The notes under the pieces were generated by a model. The model did no database searches. It saw nothing but the letters and a program-made list of their open reading frames with translations, and had not been told where the DNA came from. Shown here piece by piece: positions 1 through 9,428 of a stretch of 64,000 nt of DNA; position 1 is the first letter of the stretch; every line of letters begins with the position of its first letter. The translations under genes and the position numbers were made by a program. Origin of the DNA: Pollutimonas bauzanensis (lineage in GTDB: Bacteria; Pseudomonadota; Gammaproteobacteria; Burkholderiales; Burkholderiaceae_B); NCBI RefSeq assembly GCF_900129885.1, contig NZ_FQXE01000011.1, positions 1-64,000 on the forward strand. Reading direction: 5' to 3'.

Positions 1-92
1 GTCCGATGGAATATGAAGAACGCTGGCATGCGAGCCAATATAAGGTCGCTGCCTGAACCCGAGGCTAAGGACTACGAGAAACGGGGGCAATA

Positions 93-1964
93 TCAACCTT
101 GCACAGACGAGTCAGGTCCGGGCCTGTTTGGCTGCTGCTGGGTGCCCGCGATGACCCGCACGACCATGCCCAAATTTCCTGGTGTCACGATGTCGATGGC
201 TGCGCGATCACCCAGGTCCGGATGTGGGCGGGTCAGCATCCGGTACAGGTCCCACGGATCCGCATGCGGGCACTGGTTCATGAGCACCTGTGCCAGCTTG
301 TGCTTGAGGGGTACCAGCTGCCAGTCGGGCACGCGTTGCCCGCGGTTGCCCAAGCTGATAGACAGCAGCTTGCCCGCCTTCAGCTCGCGGTTGATCTGGT
401 CCTTGGACTTCCCGGCCAACTTGCCGAACAGCGGGACCGGCAGACTGCTCGGCGATTCGTAGATGGCCAGCATTTCCTCGCGCTCGCGCTGGATGACTGA
501 CACCTCCGGCTCTGGCGCATGCGTCGGGGGCGGTGGTACCTGCGACAGTCGCTGGAATGTGATTCCCCCGTCGTTTGGCGTCACGACGATGGGTTCGGCC
601 ACCACAGGCGGAAGGGATGCCGCAGAAGCAGCAGCGACGATGGTGTTGGGCTTGTCCTCCTCTGCCATGGCCGGCACGCCCTCGATATGGATCGTGAGGT
701 GCGCGCTGGCCGCTTCCACTTGGCCCTGTTCGAGCAGATCGAGACGATCCGCCCAGTCCTGCATCATCCGGCGGCGCGGCTCAACATACTTGGCGTGGTT
801 GTAGGCCGAACTCACCTTGTTCGGGTCCGAGTGCGAAAGCTGCGCGTCCACCCAAATCTTGGGATAGCCGATCTCGTTGAGCGCCGTCGAGATGGTTCCG
901 CGGATGCCGTGACCGGTCAGTTGATCCTCGTAGCCCATTCGTTTCAAGGCCGCGTTGAGGGTGTTCTCGCTGATGCGCTTCTTGAGTTCGCTGCGGTGCG
1001 TGAGCAGATGGACCTGGGCCGGCCTCATCACACCCAACAGGTAGCGCACGATCTCGATGGCCTGCACGGACAACGGCACGATGTAGGGCGGAACGTCCTG
1101 CGGGCGCTTGCCGGCCTTGCGCATCTCGTCCTGGAGTTGCTTGACGATCTGCGGCGGGATGATCCACAGGCCACGGTCGAGATCGAACTGGTCCGGGGTC
1201 GCCAGCCGCAGCTCGCCGGTACGCACGCCGGTCAGGAACAGCAGCCGGATGCCGAGTTGGGTCTGCCAACCACGAGGGTTGTAGAGCCTGAGCTTGTGCA
1301 GGAACTCGGGGAGCTCCGGAAGATGCAGGTAGGGGTTGTGGTTCACCGGGGGCTTGGGCTCGGCCACCACGTCCAGGTCGGAGGCCGGATTGGCTTCCAG
1401 CCCCTCCACGATGACGAGGGCATAGCGGAACAACTGCCCCAGCCAGGTGCGGACCTTCTCGGCAGTGGTGAACGCCTTGCGCTCCTCGATCCTCGCCAGG
1501 ACGCCCAGGAGTTGGGGCCGGCGAATGTCGTAGATCGACATCTGCTTGAGGCTAGGCAGCACGTCCTTGTTGAAGATCCGCAGGATCTGCGACAGCGTGC
1601 TGTTCCTGCCCTCCTTGATTTCCTTGCGGCGATGCTCGACCCACGCATCGAAGACGGCCTTGAAGGTGTAGTCGGCCGCAAGCTTGACCGCGTGTCGCTT
1701 CTGTTTCCGATCGGTATGGGGGTTGACGCCCTTTGCCAGAAGCGCCCGGGCTTCGTCGCGCAAGGTGCGCGCTTCGCGCAAACCGATCTCGGGGTAGTTC
1801 CCCAGGGAGATGCGCTTTTGCTTGCCGAGCCAGTAATAGCGCAAATGCCACGACTTGCCGCCGGTGCGGGCGACCACCAGGCCGAGGCCATCGGTGTCGG
1901 GGATGCTGTAGGTTTTCTCGGCGGCCTTGGCTTGCCGCACGGTCAGATCAGAGAGTGTCATCAT
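93..1964 (-). CDS. P4-type tyrosine recombinase (ICE/island integrase) with C-terminal extension
   Basis: Site-specific recombinase expected to insert and excise a mobile element at the adjacent tRNA-Gly 3' end. Residues 1-95 are the arm-type DNA-binding domain (DUF4102), followed by a core-binding region and the catalytic domain. The catalytic set is complete: Arg249 in TGVRTGELR, His353 and Arg356 in HGIRG, His379 and the nucleophile Tyr389 in SHSDPNKVSSAYN. About 200 further residues follow a low-complexity P/A/V linker; most P4-type integrases stop near 400-450 residues. The start is ambiguous: TTG at 1967, ATG at 1964 and ATG at 1961 are consecutive, and GGAG at 4-7 nt spacing favours the ATGs. 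It is transcribed in the same direction as the tRNA and starts about 225 bp from its end, the layout known for ICEclc and its IntB13 integrase. The gene looks intact. Confidence 0.93.
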   Translation of the reverse strand: MMTLSDLTVRQAKAAEKTYSIPDTDGLGLVVARTGGKSWHLRYYWLGKQKRISLGNYPEIGLREARTLRDEARALLAKGVNPHTDRKQKRHAVKLAADYTFKAVFDAWVEHRRKEIKEGRNSTLSQILRIFNKDVLPSLKQMSIYDIRRPQLLGVLARIEERKAFTTAEKVRTWLGQLFRYALVIVEGLEANPASDLDVVAEPKPPVNHNPYLHLPELPEFLHKLRLYNPRGWQTQLGIRLLFLTGVRTGELRLATPDQFDLDRGLWIIPPQIVKQLQDEMRKAGKRPQDVPPYIVPLSVQAIEIVRYLLGVMRPAQVHLLTHRSELKKRISENTLNAALKRMGYEDQLTGHGIRGTISTALNEIGYPKIWVDAQLSHSDPNKVSSAYNHAKYVEPRRRMMQDWADRLDLLEQGQVEAASAHLTIHIEGVPAMAEEDKPNTIVAAASAASLPPVVAEPIVVTPNDGGITFQRLSQVPPPPTHAPEPEVSVIQREREEMLAIYESPSSLPVPLFGKLAGKSKDQINRELKAGKLLSISLGNRGQRVPDWQLVPLKHKLAQVLMNQCPHADPWDLYRMLTRPHPDLGDRAAIDIVTPGNLGMVVRVIAGTQQQPNRPGPDSSVQG

Positions 1965-1970
1965 CAAGCT

Positions 1971-1989
1971 CCTAAGTCTTGGACTTAGG
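1971..1989. repeat. Perfect inverted repeat overlapping the integrase ribosome-binding site
   Basis: CCTAAGTC - TTG - GACTTAGG is an 8-bp perfect palindrome with a 3-nt centre. Read on the integrase strand, its promoter-distal arm ends in ...TTAGG and contributes the first bases of the Shine-Dalgarno AGGAG. It could be an operator or an RNA hairpin that hides the ribosome-binding site. Confidence 0.6.
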
Positions 1990-2120
1990 CCCGATGCTGC
2001 TTGTCATCCCGATCCAACCCCAGCAACAACCCGGAACCGGCACGACCCGCATTCTTTGGCCTTGTTTTTGGCCTCAAAAATGGTGGCTGTCAGTGGATTC
2101 CCATGGCTTTCGCTGGAATG

Positions 2121-2146
2121 AAAAAAGGAGCCGAAGCTCCTCTTTT
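2121..2146 (-). terminator. Intrinsic terminator downstream of tRNA-Gly
   Basis: On the minus strand the stem GGAGC-TTCG-GCTCC, extended by A/T pairs, is followed by six T. It lies 43 nt beyond the tRNA 3' end and would end tRNA transcription before the integrase gene. Confidence 0.75.
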
Positions 2147-2154
2147 CAATGACT

Positions 2155-2178
2155 TACAGACGTCAGTGGAAGTCTGTA
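2155..2178. repeat. Inverted repeat TACAGAC/GTCTGTA next to the presumed attachment site
   Basis: TACAGAC (2155-2161) and GTCTGTA (2172-2178) flank a 10-nt spacer just beyond the tRNA-Gly 3' end. The 9-mer GTCAGTGGA lies inside the spacer region (2162-2170) and recurs at 2089-2097. Such small repeats near an attachment site could be integrase arm or accessory-factor sites; this is inference. Confidence 0.4.
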
Positions 2179-2188
2179 GATCATAAAC

Positions 2189-2264
2189 TGGAGCGGGAGA
2201 CGAGTCTCGAACTCGCGACCTCAACCTTGGCAAGGTTGCGCTCTACCAACTGAGCTACTCCCGC
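2189..2264 (-). tRNA. glyV: tRNA-Gly (anticodon GCC)
   Basis: A complete 76-nt cloverleaf on the minus strand begins GCGGGAGTAGCTC and ends CTCCCGCTCCA with encoded CCA. The acceptor stem GCGGGAG/CTCCCGC is perfect, the anticodon loop is TTGCCAA (GCC), and the T-loop is GTTCGAGAC. Its 3' end borders the integrase-bearing region, so it is the likely attachment site of the mobile element. The gene symbol is only indicative; several tRNA-Gly(GCC) copies usually exist. Confidence 0.97.
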
Positions 2265-2323
2265 ATTTGTACTGCGACTTGTTTCCGCGTGGCTGGTTTA
2301 GTGCCTGCTGAAAGAAGCCTCGC

Positions 2324-2352
2324 ATTATAACCAGCTTTTTAACACAGCGCAA
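2324..2352 (-). promoter_or_regulatory. Sigma-70 promoter for tRNA-Gly
   Basis: On the minus strand, -35 TTGCGC (2352-2347) and a consensus -10 TATAAT (2329-2324) are separated by 17 bp. Transcription would start near 2317, giving a leader of about 50 nt before the tRNA. Confidence 0.65.
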
Positions 2353-2542
2353 ATTGGTGGGATTTGCTTTTTTCCTGCCTGGCTTTTGCCGCCCTCAAGG
2401 CTTTAAAAGCAGCGGCTTTATGGGTCTGTGTAGCCCGAACCATTAAGCCGCCGTTAAAAATAAAGTAATATTTAGCGAAGACCAAAATCATAGCATAAAT
2501 GTATGGGGGTCTGTCAAATTGTCATTTATTCCGGGCTGAATT

Positions 2543-3565
2543 TTGCTGCAGATTTCCGAGCAGGACCTTACCTCTCTCAACACGCTGGGCCTGCGCGCTC
2601 ATGCGCGGGCTTTGTTGCGTTATCGATCGCCCGCCCAGTTGCCGGAACTGTCCGCCGCGGCCGGCCGTTATGCCGGTGTATTCATATTGGGCGGGGGCAG
2701 CAATGTGGTGCTGGCGCCGGCGCTGGATTGCCTGGTCGTCAAGGTTGAATCGCGGGGGGTGGCGCTTCATGGCGAAACCGGCAGCGAGTTGATCGTCGAG
2801 GCGCAGGCCGGCGAAAACTGGCATGACTTTGTCGCTGGCTGTGTCGAGCGCGGCTGGAACGGCCTGGAGAACCTTGCCCTGATACCGGGGACGGTGGGGG
2901 CGGCGCCGGTGCAGAACATAGGCGCCTATGGCGTCGAGCTGGACCAGCGTTTTCACAGCCTGGTGGCCTGGGATATGCGCGAGGGGCGGGCGGTTGAGAT
3001 GGGCGCCGCCGATTGCCAGTTCTCCTACCGCAACAGTTTTTTCAAGCAGGCCGGGCCCGGGCGATGGTTGATTCTGAAAGTGCGCTTCGGCCTGCCCCGG
3101 CGATGGCGGCCGGTGCTGGATTACCCGGATCTGCAAGGACACCCTGTGCTGGAAAAGGCGGGCGCTGCGGCGAGCGCCAGGCAGATATTCGATGCGGTGT
3201 GCGAGATCCGGCGGCGTAAACTGCCCGATCCCGCCGTGCTGGGCAATGCCGGCAGCTTCTTTAAGAACCCCATCGTCGGCGCCGATGTGCTCGATGCCAT
3301 CAGGGCGGCTTGCCCGGAGGCGGTAGCCTATCCGCAGGGCGGCGGGCGCTACAAGCTCGCCGCGGGCTGGCTGATCGACCGGGCCGGCTGGAAGGGGCGC
3401 CGCATGGGGCCGGTGGGGGTGCACGAGCGCCAGGCGCTGGTCCTGGTCAACCATGGCGGGGCTACGGCACAAGACATCGGGCTGCTGGCCGAGGCGATAC
3501 GGGCGGATGTCGCCAGCCGTTTCGGCGTGCGCCTGGAGCAGGAGCCGGTGATGGTCGGCGCGTGA
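2543..3565 (+). CDS. murB: UDP-N-acetylenolpyruvoylglucosamine reductase
   Basis: Cytoplasmic FAD enzyme that reduces UDP-GlcNAc-enolpyruvate to UDP-MurNAc in peptidoglycan synthesis. The FAD-binding motif [10 protein letters not shown] is at residues 50-59, followed by [24 protein letters not shown], the active-site SYRNSFFK and the C-terminal NAGSFFKNP. The 340-residue length is normal for the type I family. The reading frame opens at TTG 2543 and no ATG fits the conserved N-terminus, so TTG is the likely start although no strong Shine-Dalgarno is seen. A TAATAT at 2466 may be the -10 element. The gene is convergent with dapB. Confidence 0.93.
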   Translation: MLQISEQDLTSLNTLGLRAHARALLRYRSPAQLPELSAAAGRYAGVFILGGGSNVVLAPALDCLVVKVESRGVALHGETGSELIVEAQAGENWHDFVAGCVERGWNGLENLALIPGTVGAAPVQNIGAYGVELDQRFHSLVAWDMREGRAVEMGAADCQFSYRNSFFKQAGPGRWLILKVRFGLPRRWRPVLDYPDLQGHPVLEKAGAAASARQIFDAVCEIRRRKLPDPAVLGNAGSFFKNPIVGADVLDAIRAACPEAVAYPQGGGRYKLAAGWLIDRAGWKGRRMGPVGVHERQALVLVNHGGATAQDIGLLAEAIRADVASRFGVRLEQEPVMVGA

Positions 3566-3624
3566 GCCGGTGCGCCGGTGAGCCGCTGGGCCGCTGGGGC
3601 GCTGGGGCGCACCGGCGGCTGGCA

Positions 3625-4416
3625 TCAGGTGGCCAGCACGTCCTGCATATCGAACAAGCCGAATTCCTTGCGCGCCAGATAGCGGGCGGCGCGCAGGCTG
3701 CCCTGGGCGTAGGTTGCGCGGCTGCTGGAGCGGTGCGTGATTTCGATGCGTTCGCCGGTGCCGCAAAAATACACGGTATGGTCGCCCACGATATCGCCCC
3801 CGCGCACGACTGAAAACCCGATGCGGCCTGTTTCGCGCGCGCCGGTTTCCCCGTGGCGCGCCCAATCGGCGACATCGTCGAGCTTCTTGCCCCATGCCGA
3901 TGCCACGGTTTCGCCCATGGCCAGGGCGGTGCCCGAGGGCGCGTCCACCTTGTTGCGATGATGCGCCTCGAAGACTTCCACGTCGTAGCCGCTGTTGAGC
4001 AAGCGGGCCGCCATATCCAGCAGCTTGAGCGTGGCGTTGACTCCCACGCTCATGTTGGGCGCGAAGACGACGGCGATTTTCTGGCCGGCGGCCTGGATTG
4101 CCTGCTTGCCTTCGTCGTTGAAGCCGGTGGTGCCGATGACGCATTTGACCCCATGCTTTACGCAGGCTTGCAAGTGCAATAGCGTGCCTTCGGGACGGGT
4201 GAAGTCGATCAGGCAATCGGCCCGGGCGAGGGCGTCGAGGTCGTCGCTGATGAGCACGCCCGTGTCGTGGCCCAGAAAAGCGCCAGCATCCTGGCCCAGC
4301 GACGGCGAGCCGGCGCGTTCGAGCGCGGCGGCCAATTCCAGGTCGGGGCTTCCGATAACGGCTTCGATCAGCATGCGGCCCATGCGGCCGTCGGCTCCTG
4401 CAATAGCAATACGCAT
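3625..4416 (-). CDS. dapB: 4-hydroxy-tetrahydrodipicolinate reductase
   Basis: NAD(P)H-dependent reductase of the diaminopimelate/lysine pathway. The N-terminal Rossmann motif reads [13 protein letters not shown], and the catalytic and substrate-binding block [15 protein letters not shown] holds His152, His153 and Lys156. At 263 residues it is full length. It starts 8 nt after the bamE stop, so the two are probably one transcript, an arrangement common in this family of bacteria. Convergent with murB, leaving 59 bp. Confidence 0.96.
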   Translation of the reverse strand: MRIAIAGADGRMGRMLIEAVIGSPDLELAAALERAGSPSLGQDAGAFLGHDTGVLISDDLDALARADCLIDFTRPEGTLLHLQACVKHGVKCVIGTTGFNDEGKQAIQAAGQKIAVVFAPNMSVGVNATLKLLDMAARLLNSGYDVEVFEAHHRNKVDAPSGTALAMGETVASAWGKKLDDVADWARHGETGARETGRIGFSVVRGGDIVGDHTVYFCGTGERIEITHRSSSRATYAQGSLRAARYLARKEFGLFDMQDVLAT

Positions 4417-4424
4417 TGTTTCCC

Positions 4425-5093
4425 CTAGCGCAATGGTTCGCCGCTGCTTCGGCCAGGCGTAGGCACGCCCGGGGCGGAAGGCCGCGATTCGTTGGTGTTC
4501 AGGATGGGCTGCCGGTGTTGCGGCGCGGCGCTTTCCGTTGCCGGCTCGGCAGGCGCCTGCGGCGCGGCCGGGGCCGTATCGGCCCGGGGAGCGACCGTGT
4601 CGACGGGAGCGGCCTGCGCGCCGCCGGAGGCGCCCGCGGCGGCAGCGCCATTCGAATCTGTTTCGCTGCTGATGGTGCCCTTGCCCAAGGCTTCTTCTTT
4701 GCCTACGCCGGTGTCGGCTTTCTGGAAGGGCTGCCTGTCAGGCTGTTCGTCGCCTTCCCAGCGCGCCAGGCTATCGCCTTCGAACCAGACGGTGAACTTG
4801 CGTTCTTGTTCCTTGCCGTAGCCAGGCTTGTTATAGTAGGGGTAGTCCCAGCGGTTGGTGCGGAAGACGTCTTGCAGCGTGGGCGTGCCCAGAATGAAGC
4901 GGACTTGTTCGCGCGTCATGCCTTTTTGCAGCTGCGCGACCTGTTCCGAGGTAATCCAGTTGCCCTGCTGTACGTCGGGGCGGTATGGAAAGCCCCACTT
5001 GGTGGTGCCGCAGGCCGAAAGCGCCACGGCTAGTACACTTACCGCCACACCGGCGCGAAGTATTGAAAAGATTGGTTTTGCAGTCGTCAGCAC
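4425..5093 (-). CDS. bamE: Outer membrane assembly lipoprotein BamE (SmpA/OmlA)
   Basis: Small lipoprotein subunit of the BAM complex that inserts beta-barrel proteins into the outer membrane. The N-terminus is a lipoprotein signal with lipobox LSAC (Cys28). The SmpA/OmlA domain follows: [21 protein letters not shown], then [20 protein letters not shown]. After about residue 125 comes an Ala/Pro/Gly-rich, probably disordered tail of about 90 residues, making it about twice the length of E. coli BamE. The start is GTG at 5093, preceded by AGGGGCG. Divergent from fur. Confidence 0.93.
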   Translation of the reverse strand: MLTTAKPIFSILRAGVAVSVLAVALSACGTTKWGFPYRPDVQQGNWITSEQVAQLQKGMTREQVRFILGTPTLQDVFRTNRWDYPYYNKPGYGKEQERKFTVWFEGDSLARWEGDEQPDRQPFQKADTGVGKEEALGKGTISSETDSNGAAAAGASGGAQAAPVDTVAPRADTAPAAPQAPAEPATESAAPQHRQPILNTNESRPSAPGVPTPGRSSGEPLR

Positions 5094-5238
5094 GAAGCGC
5101 CCCTGTTATATTCGGATCGAATAAAACCGTTATCATAAAGGTTTAAGAATAAACGCATAATAGCGTTAGTCAGCGTTGGGCGTATGGCAACCCCGCCAGA
5201 GCCTGGACATTACCGTTATCGCCAGAGACATTTTAGCT

Positions 5239-5664
5239 ATGAACGACCAAAGTGAATTAAAAAATATGGGCTTGAAGGCCACTTTCCCGCGCCTCAAGAT
5301 TCTTGATATTTTTAGACGGGCCGATCTGCGTCACCAGAGTGCGGAAGATGTCTATCGCGCTTTGATCGCCGAAGATGTCGACATAGGACTCGCAACCGTC
5401 TATCGCGTGCTGACGCAGTTCGAGCAGGCGGGCATCCTGGTGCGCAGCCAGTTCGATGGCGGCAAGGCGGTTTTCGAACTCAACGACGGCGACCACCATG
5501 ACCACCTGATCTGCACCAATTGCGGCAAGGTGGTGGAATTCACCGACCACGAAATCGAAAAGCGCCAGCACAAGGTCGCCAAGGACCAGGGCTTTCAGCT
5601 GGAAAGCCACACCATGCTGCTGTATGGCATCTGCCCGGATTGCTCGCCCAAGCACGGCAAATAG
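5239..5664 (+). CDS. fur: Ferric uptake regulator Fur
   Basis: Fe(II)-responsive transcriptional repressor of 141 residues. The N-terminal winged helix begins [18 protein letters not shown], and the metal-binding region contains [17 protein letters not shown] and [11 protein letters not shown], supplying the two CxxC pairs of the structural zinc site. The start was set at ATG 5239 because it matches family N-termini; an in-frame upstream extension to 5176 does not resemble Fur. It reads toward recN, which lies on the other strand 16 bp away. Confidence 0.97.
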   Translation: MNDQSELKNMGLKATFPRLKILDIFRRADLRHQSAEDVYRALIAEDVDIGLATVYRVLTQFEQAGILVRSQFDGGKAVFELNDGDHHDHLICTNCGKVVEFTDHEIEKRQHKVAKDQGFQLESHTMLLYGICPDCSPKHGK

Positions 5665-5680
5665 GCCGGGCCATCCGCTT

Positions 5681-7327
5681 TCAGCCCGCCAGCAGCATTT
5701 CCCTGGCGTGCTGGCGCGTGGTGTCGGTGATTTTCAGGCCGCCCAGCATGCGCGCGACCTCGTTTACCCGGCCATGCTCGTCCAGCGCCTCGATCACCGA
5801 CAGCGTGCCGGCGCCGGACGTCGATTTCTTGACTTCATAATGCTGCGCGCCGCGCGCCGCCACTTGCGGCAGGTGGGTGACGCACAGCACTTGATGGCGT
5901 TCGCCCAGTTCGCGCAGCAGCCGCCCCACGACTTCGGCCACGGCCCCGCCCACGCCGGTGTCGACTTCATCGAAAATAAGGGTGGGCACGCGCGCCGCCT
6001 GGCTCGCTATGACCGACAAGGCCAGCGATATGCGCGCCAGTTCGCCGCCGGAGGCGACCTTGGCCAAGGGTTTGGGACGCGTGCCGGCATGCCCGGCCAC
6101 CAGGAATTCGACGCTTTCATTGCCATGCGCGGAGGGCAAGCCCGGGATCAGCCGGATGTCGAACACGCCGCCTTTCATGGCCAGGGTTTGCATCGCGTCC
6201 GTCACTTGTTTCGTGAGATTTTTGCTGGTTTTCTGGCGCGCTTTGCTTAGCTGCCCGGCCAGGGCGCTGTATTGCCCGGCGGCTTCCTGGGCCTGCTGGG
6301 CCAGCGCTTCGATATTGCCCATGTTCTGGCTGTCGGCCAGCTGTTTGCGCCAGGACTGCTGCAGGGCGGGCAATTCCTCCGGTTCGACCTTGAACTTGCG
6401 GGCCATCTCGAAGATGGCGGAAAGGCGCTGTTCGGCATGCGCCAGCGCGCCCGGATCGAGTTCGAGCTTGTCCAGGTAGCTGTTCAGGTCGGACACCGCT
6501 TCGGAGCTGGCGATGCGCGCCGACTCGATGGCGTCGTAGACGCCTTGCAGTTGCGTATCGTGCCGCAGCAGCTGGCGTATCTGGTGCGAGGCGGTATTCA
6601 AGGCGTGCTGGGCCGAGCCGTCTTCTTCGCCCAGCGCGGCCAGGGCCTGGGTGGCGCCATCGAGCAGGGCCTGGGCATGGGCCAGGCGGTTGTGGTCATT
6701 GGTGATGGCGTCCCATTCGCCCTGTTGCAGGGCCAGGCGGTCCAGTTCGGACAACTGCCATTCCAGGCGCTCGCGCTCTTGCTGCAGCGCGGCCGCGTTC
6801 TGCTGCGCGGCGGCGAGGTTTTTTTCGGCTTGCTGCCACTGCTGCCAGGCTTGCTGGACTTGCCGCAGCAGGGGCAATTGCCCGCCCTGGGCGTCGAGCA
6901 GGTCGCGCTGGCTGGCGGTTTTGAGCAGGCTCTGGTGGGCATGCTGGCCGTGGATATCGACCAGTTGTTCCCCCAGCTGGCGCAACTGCCCCAGGGTGAC
7001 GGGCACCCCATTGATGAAGGCGCGGCTGCGGCCCTGGCTGTCGATGACCCGGCGCAGCACCAGGGCGTCGTCGATGTCGAATTCATGTTCCCGCAGCCAG
7101 TCGTGCAGGGAGGCGGGCGGGTCGAATACGGCCGAAATATCCGTACGGGCGGCGCCGTCGCGCAGCACGGTGGTATCGCCGCGCGAGCCCAGGGCCAGCG
7201 AGAGCGCGTCTATCAGTATCGATTTGCCCGCGCCGGTTTCCCCCGAAAAAACCGTGAAACCGGTATCGAACTGTATTTCCGCCTGGTCGACAATGACAAA
7301 ATCGCGTATGTGCAAGGTGCGCAGCAT
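5681..7327 (-). CDS. recN: DNA repair protein RecN
   Basis: SMC-like ATPase acting in double-strand-break repair and recombination. Walker A GETGAGKS is at residues 29-36, a long Gln/Ala/Leu-rich coiled-coil region fills the centre, and the C-terminal head carries the signature ASGGELARISLAL and Walker B LIFDEVDTGVGG. The 548-residue length is typical. It starts 3 nt after the nadK stop, so nadK-recN is an operon. Confidence 0.96.
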   Translation of the reverse strand: MLRTLHIRDFVIVDQAEIQFDTGFTVFSGETGAGKSILIDALSLALGSRGDTTVLRDGAARTDISAVFDPPASLHDWLREHEFDIDDALVLRRVIDSQGRSRAFINGVPVTLGQLRQLGEQLVDIHGQHAHQSLLKTASQRDLLDAQGGQLPLLRQVQQAWQQWQQAEKNLAAAQQNAAALQQERERLEWQLSELDRLALQQGEWDAITNDHNRLAHAQALLDGATQALAALGEEDGSAQHALNTASHQIRQLLRHDTQLQGVYDAIESARIASSEAVSDLNSYLDKLELDPGALAHAEQRLSAIFEMARKFKVEPEELPALQQSWRKQLADSQNMGNIEALAQQAQEAAGQYSALAGQLSKARQKTSKNLTKQVTDAMQTLAMKGGVFDIRLIPGLPSAHGNESVEFLVAGHAGTRPKPLAKVASGGELARISLALSVIASQAARVPTLIFDEVDTGVGGAVAEVVGRLLRELGERHQVLCVTHLPQVAARGAQHYEVKKSTSGAGTLSVIEALDEHGRVNEVARMLGGLKITDTTRQHAREMLLAG

Positions 7328-7330
7328 ATG

Positions 7331-8230
7331 TTATTCGACCTCGTCTGAGAGTTGCGGCATGTGGTTCCAGTACAGCTTGCGCCGCAATGTCGAAAAAAAG
7401 CTGTAGCCGGTGGGATGGATGAAGCGGACCGTATGTTGCGCGCGGCGCACATCGATGCAGTCGCCGGGCTGGCAGTCGGACCAGGTCTGCATGTCGAAGT
7501 GCACGCTGGCTCCCGATTCGACCCTGCCCAGCGCGGTGATGGTAAGGCTGAGCGTGCCGGTGCCGGGCAGGACGATAGGGCGGTTCGAGAGCGTTTGCGG
7601 CGCGACCGGCACCAGCAGGATGGCATTCAGGTTGGGGTGTACGATAGGGCCGTTGGCCGAAAGCGAATAAGCGGTGGAGCCGGTGGGCGTGGCGACGATC
7701 AGGCCGTCGGCGCGCTGGCTGTACATGAAGGCGCCGTCCAGCTCGACGCGCACTTCTATCATGCCGCCGCGGCCCGCGCGGTTGAGGACTACGTCATTCA
7801 GGGCCAGGCCGGAAAACATGGTCTTGCCCTCGCGCACGACACGCCCTTCGAGGAGGACGCGTTCCTCGCTTTCGTAATTGCCTTTGATGACGCTGGCCAG
7901 GGCATCGTTGGCGGTGTGCAGGGGGATGTCGGTTATAAACCCCAGGCGGCCGTGGTTGATGCCGATGAGCGGCACGCGGCTGCAAGCCAGCTGGCGGGCG
8001 GCGCCCAGCATGGTGCCATCGCCGCCCATGACGACCGCCAGGTCGGCTTGTTCGCCTATGGCCTGGTAGTCGGCGATGGGGTGCTCGGTAATGCCGGTGT
8101 TCCTGGCGGTATCGGCTTCTATCAGCACTTTGCAGCCGGCAGCCTGCAAAGTGCCGGCCAGTTTGCGTAAAGGCGCATCAAGGCCGCTGTCTTGATGCCT
8201 GCCGATAAGCGCAACGGTTTTGAAGTGCAT
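7331..8230 (-). CDS. nadK: NAD kinase
   Basis: ATP-dependent phosphorylation of NAD to NADP. The diagnostic GGDGTML is at residues 69-75, followed by the conserved NDVVLNR (Asn145-Asp146) and the glycine-rich PTGSTAYSLSANGP. At 299 residues it is standard length. It is the first gene of the nadK-recN operon and divergent from hrcA; the 118-bp gap between their starts must hold both promoters. Confidence 0.97.
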   Translation of the reverse strand: MHFKTVALIGRHQDSGLDAPLRKLAGTLQAAGCKVLIEADTARNTGITEHPIADYQAIGEQADLAVVMGGDGTMLGAARQLACSRVPLIGINHGRLGFITDIPLHTANDALASVIKGNYESEERVLLEGRVVREGKTMFSGLALNDVVLNRAGRGGMIEVRVELDGAFMYSQRADGLIVATPTGSTAYSLSANGPIVHPNLNAILLVPVAPQTLSNRPIVLPGTGTLSLTITALGRVESGASVHFDMQTWSDCQPGDCIDVRRAQHTVRFIHPTGYSFFSTLRRKLYWNHMPQLSDEVE

Positions 8231-8348
8231 AAGGTAAATACCTTGTTGTTTGATGGAATAATAGGGACTGATTGATTATATGGTCCCTGCAGCCCGTATG
8301 GCTGTAGGTAGAAAAACCAGTGTTTATAAACTTAGCTGAAATATAGTC

Positions 8349-9359
8349 ATGGATGATCGAGCCAATGCGCTGTTGAAGGCGCTCATAGAACGCTATATTG
8401 CCGACGGGCAGCCGGTGGGATCGCGCACCTTGTCGAAAATGTTCGACTTGTCGCCCGCGACCATACGCAACGTCATGGCTGATCTCGAAGACCTCGGGCT
8501 GATCCACAGCCCCCATACGTCGGCCGGCAGGATACCCACGCCCAAAGGCTACCGCCTGTTTGTCGATCGGCTGCTGGCGGTGCAGCGCTTCGAAGTCCTG
8601 CCCGCCAGCCATATCCGCCAGATATTGCCCGCCGCCGAGCCGGGCAGGGCGGTGACCGCCGCCGCGGCGCTGTTGTCCAATTTGTCCCAGTTCGCCGGCG
8701 TCGTGCTGGCGCCGAAACGCGCCCAGGTCTTTCGCCAGATCGAATTCATACGCCTGTCCGACAAACGCGTCCTGCTGATCATCGTCACGCCGGATGGGGA
8801 CGTGCAGAACCGTATCCTCTTTGTATCACGCGACTATCTGGAGCAGGAATTGCTGGAAGCCAGCAATTTCTTCAATCAGCATTTTGCCGGCATGTCCTTC
8901 GAGCAGGTGCGCCTTGCCATCGCCGATGAACTCTCCTCCCTGCAGGCCGACATCTCGCGCCTGATGCAGGCCGCGGTGGAAGCCGGGACCGCCACGCCGG
9001 ACAGCGACGATACGCTGGTCATCTCGGGCGAAAGCAAATTGCTGGATATTTCCGACATTGCGTCCGACATGGATCGCCTGCGCCGCATGTTCTCGCTGTT
9101 CGAAAAGAAGACCGACCTGCTGCAGCTGCTGGACGTTTCCAGCCGAGCGCAGGGCGTGCAGATTTATATTGGCGGGGATTCGCAGCTGATGCCGGTCGAT
9201 GATGTCTCCATCATTACGGCGCCGTATGGCGTTGACGGCACCGTGGTCGGAACGCTGGGGGTCATAGGCCCTTCGCGCATGGCTTACGAAAGGGTGATAC
9301 CCATCGTCGATATCACCGCGCGCCTGCTGTCGAATGCCCTTAGCCACAACCAGTCCTGA
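8349..9359 (+). CDS. hrcA: Heat-inducible transcription repressor HrcA
   Basis: Repressor that binds CIRCE operators (TTAGCACTC-N9-GAGTGCTAA) and is kept active by GroEL. The N-terminal winged helix includes [29 protein letters not shown], followed by the conserved [18 protein letters not shown] and a GAF-like dimerisation region. Length is 336 residues. No CIRCE element was found upstream of grpE or dnaK; in betaproteobacteria HrcA usually controls groESL, which is not in this window. Confidence 0.96.
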   Translation: MDDRANALLKALIERYIADGQPVGSRTLSKMFDLSPATIRNVMADLEDLGLIHSPHTSAGRIPTPKGYRLFVDRLLAVQRFEVLPASHIRQILPAAEPGRAVTAAAALLSNLSQFAGVVLAPKRAQVFRQIEFIRLSDKRVLLIIVTPDGDVQNRILFVSRDYLEQELLEASNFFNQHFAGMSFEQVRLAIADELSSLQADISRLMQAAVEAGTATPDSDDTLVISGESKLLDISDIASDMDRLRRMFSLFEKKTDLLQLLDVSSRAQGVQIYIGGDSQLMPVDDVSIITAPYGVDGTVVGTLGVIGPSRMAYERVIPIVDITARLLSNALSHNQS

Positions 9360-9428
9360 GCGGGCCCGCGCCGTCCAGGCCCGCCTTGCGTCCCGCCTGC
9401 CATCGCCCATGAACGAGTGTTATAGAAA

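Noticed and set aside
1-92. A gene fragment at the left edge beyond the integrase stop
   Set aside because: No open frame with supporting features reaches into these 92 bases; a tRNA-Gly attachment repeat is also absent here.
519-1988. A 489-codon open frame antisense to the integrase
   Set aside because: It is a mirror frame of high-GC coding sequence, has no ribosome-binding site and shows no protein-family features.
5094-5238. A Fur box in the bamE-fur intergenic region, considered as autoregulation
   Set aside because: AT-rich stretches exist but none matches the 19-bp Fur consensus well enough to call.
8231-8348. CIRCE operator between nadK and hrcA, considered because HrcA often represses itself
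   Set aside because: No TTAGCACTC-N9-GAGTGCTAA-like repeat is present in the gap.
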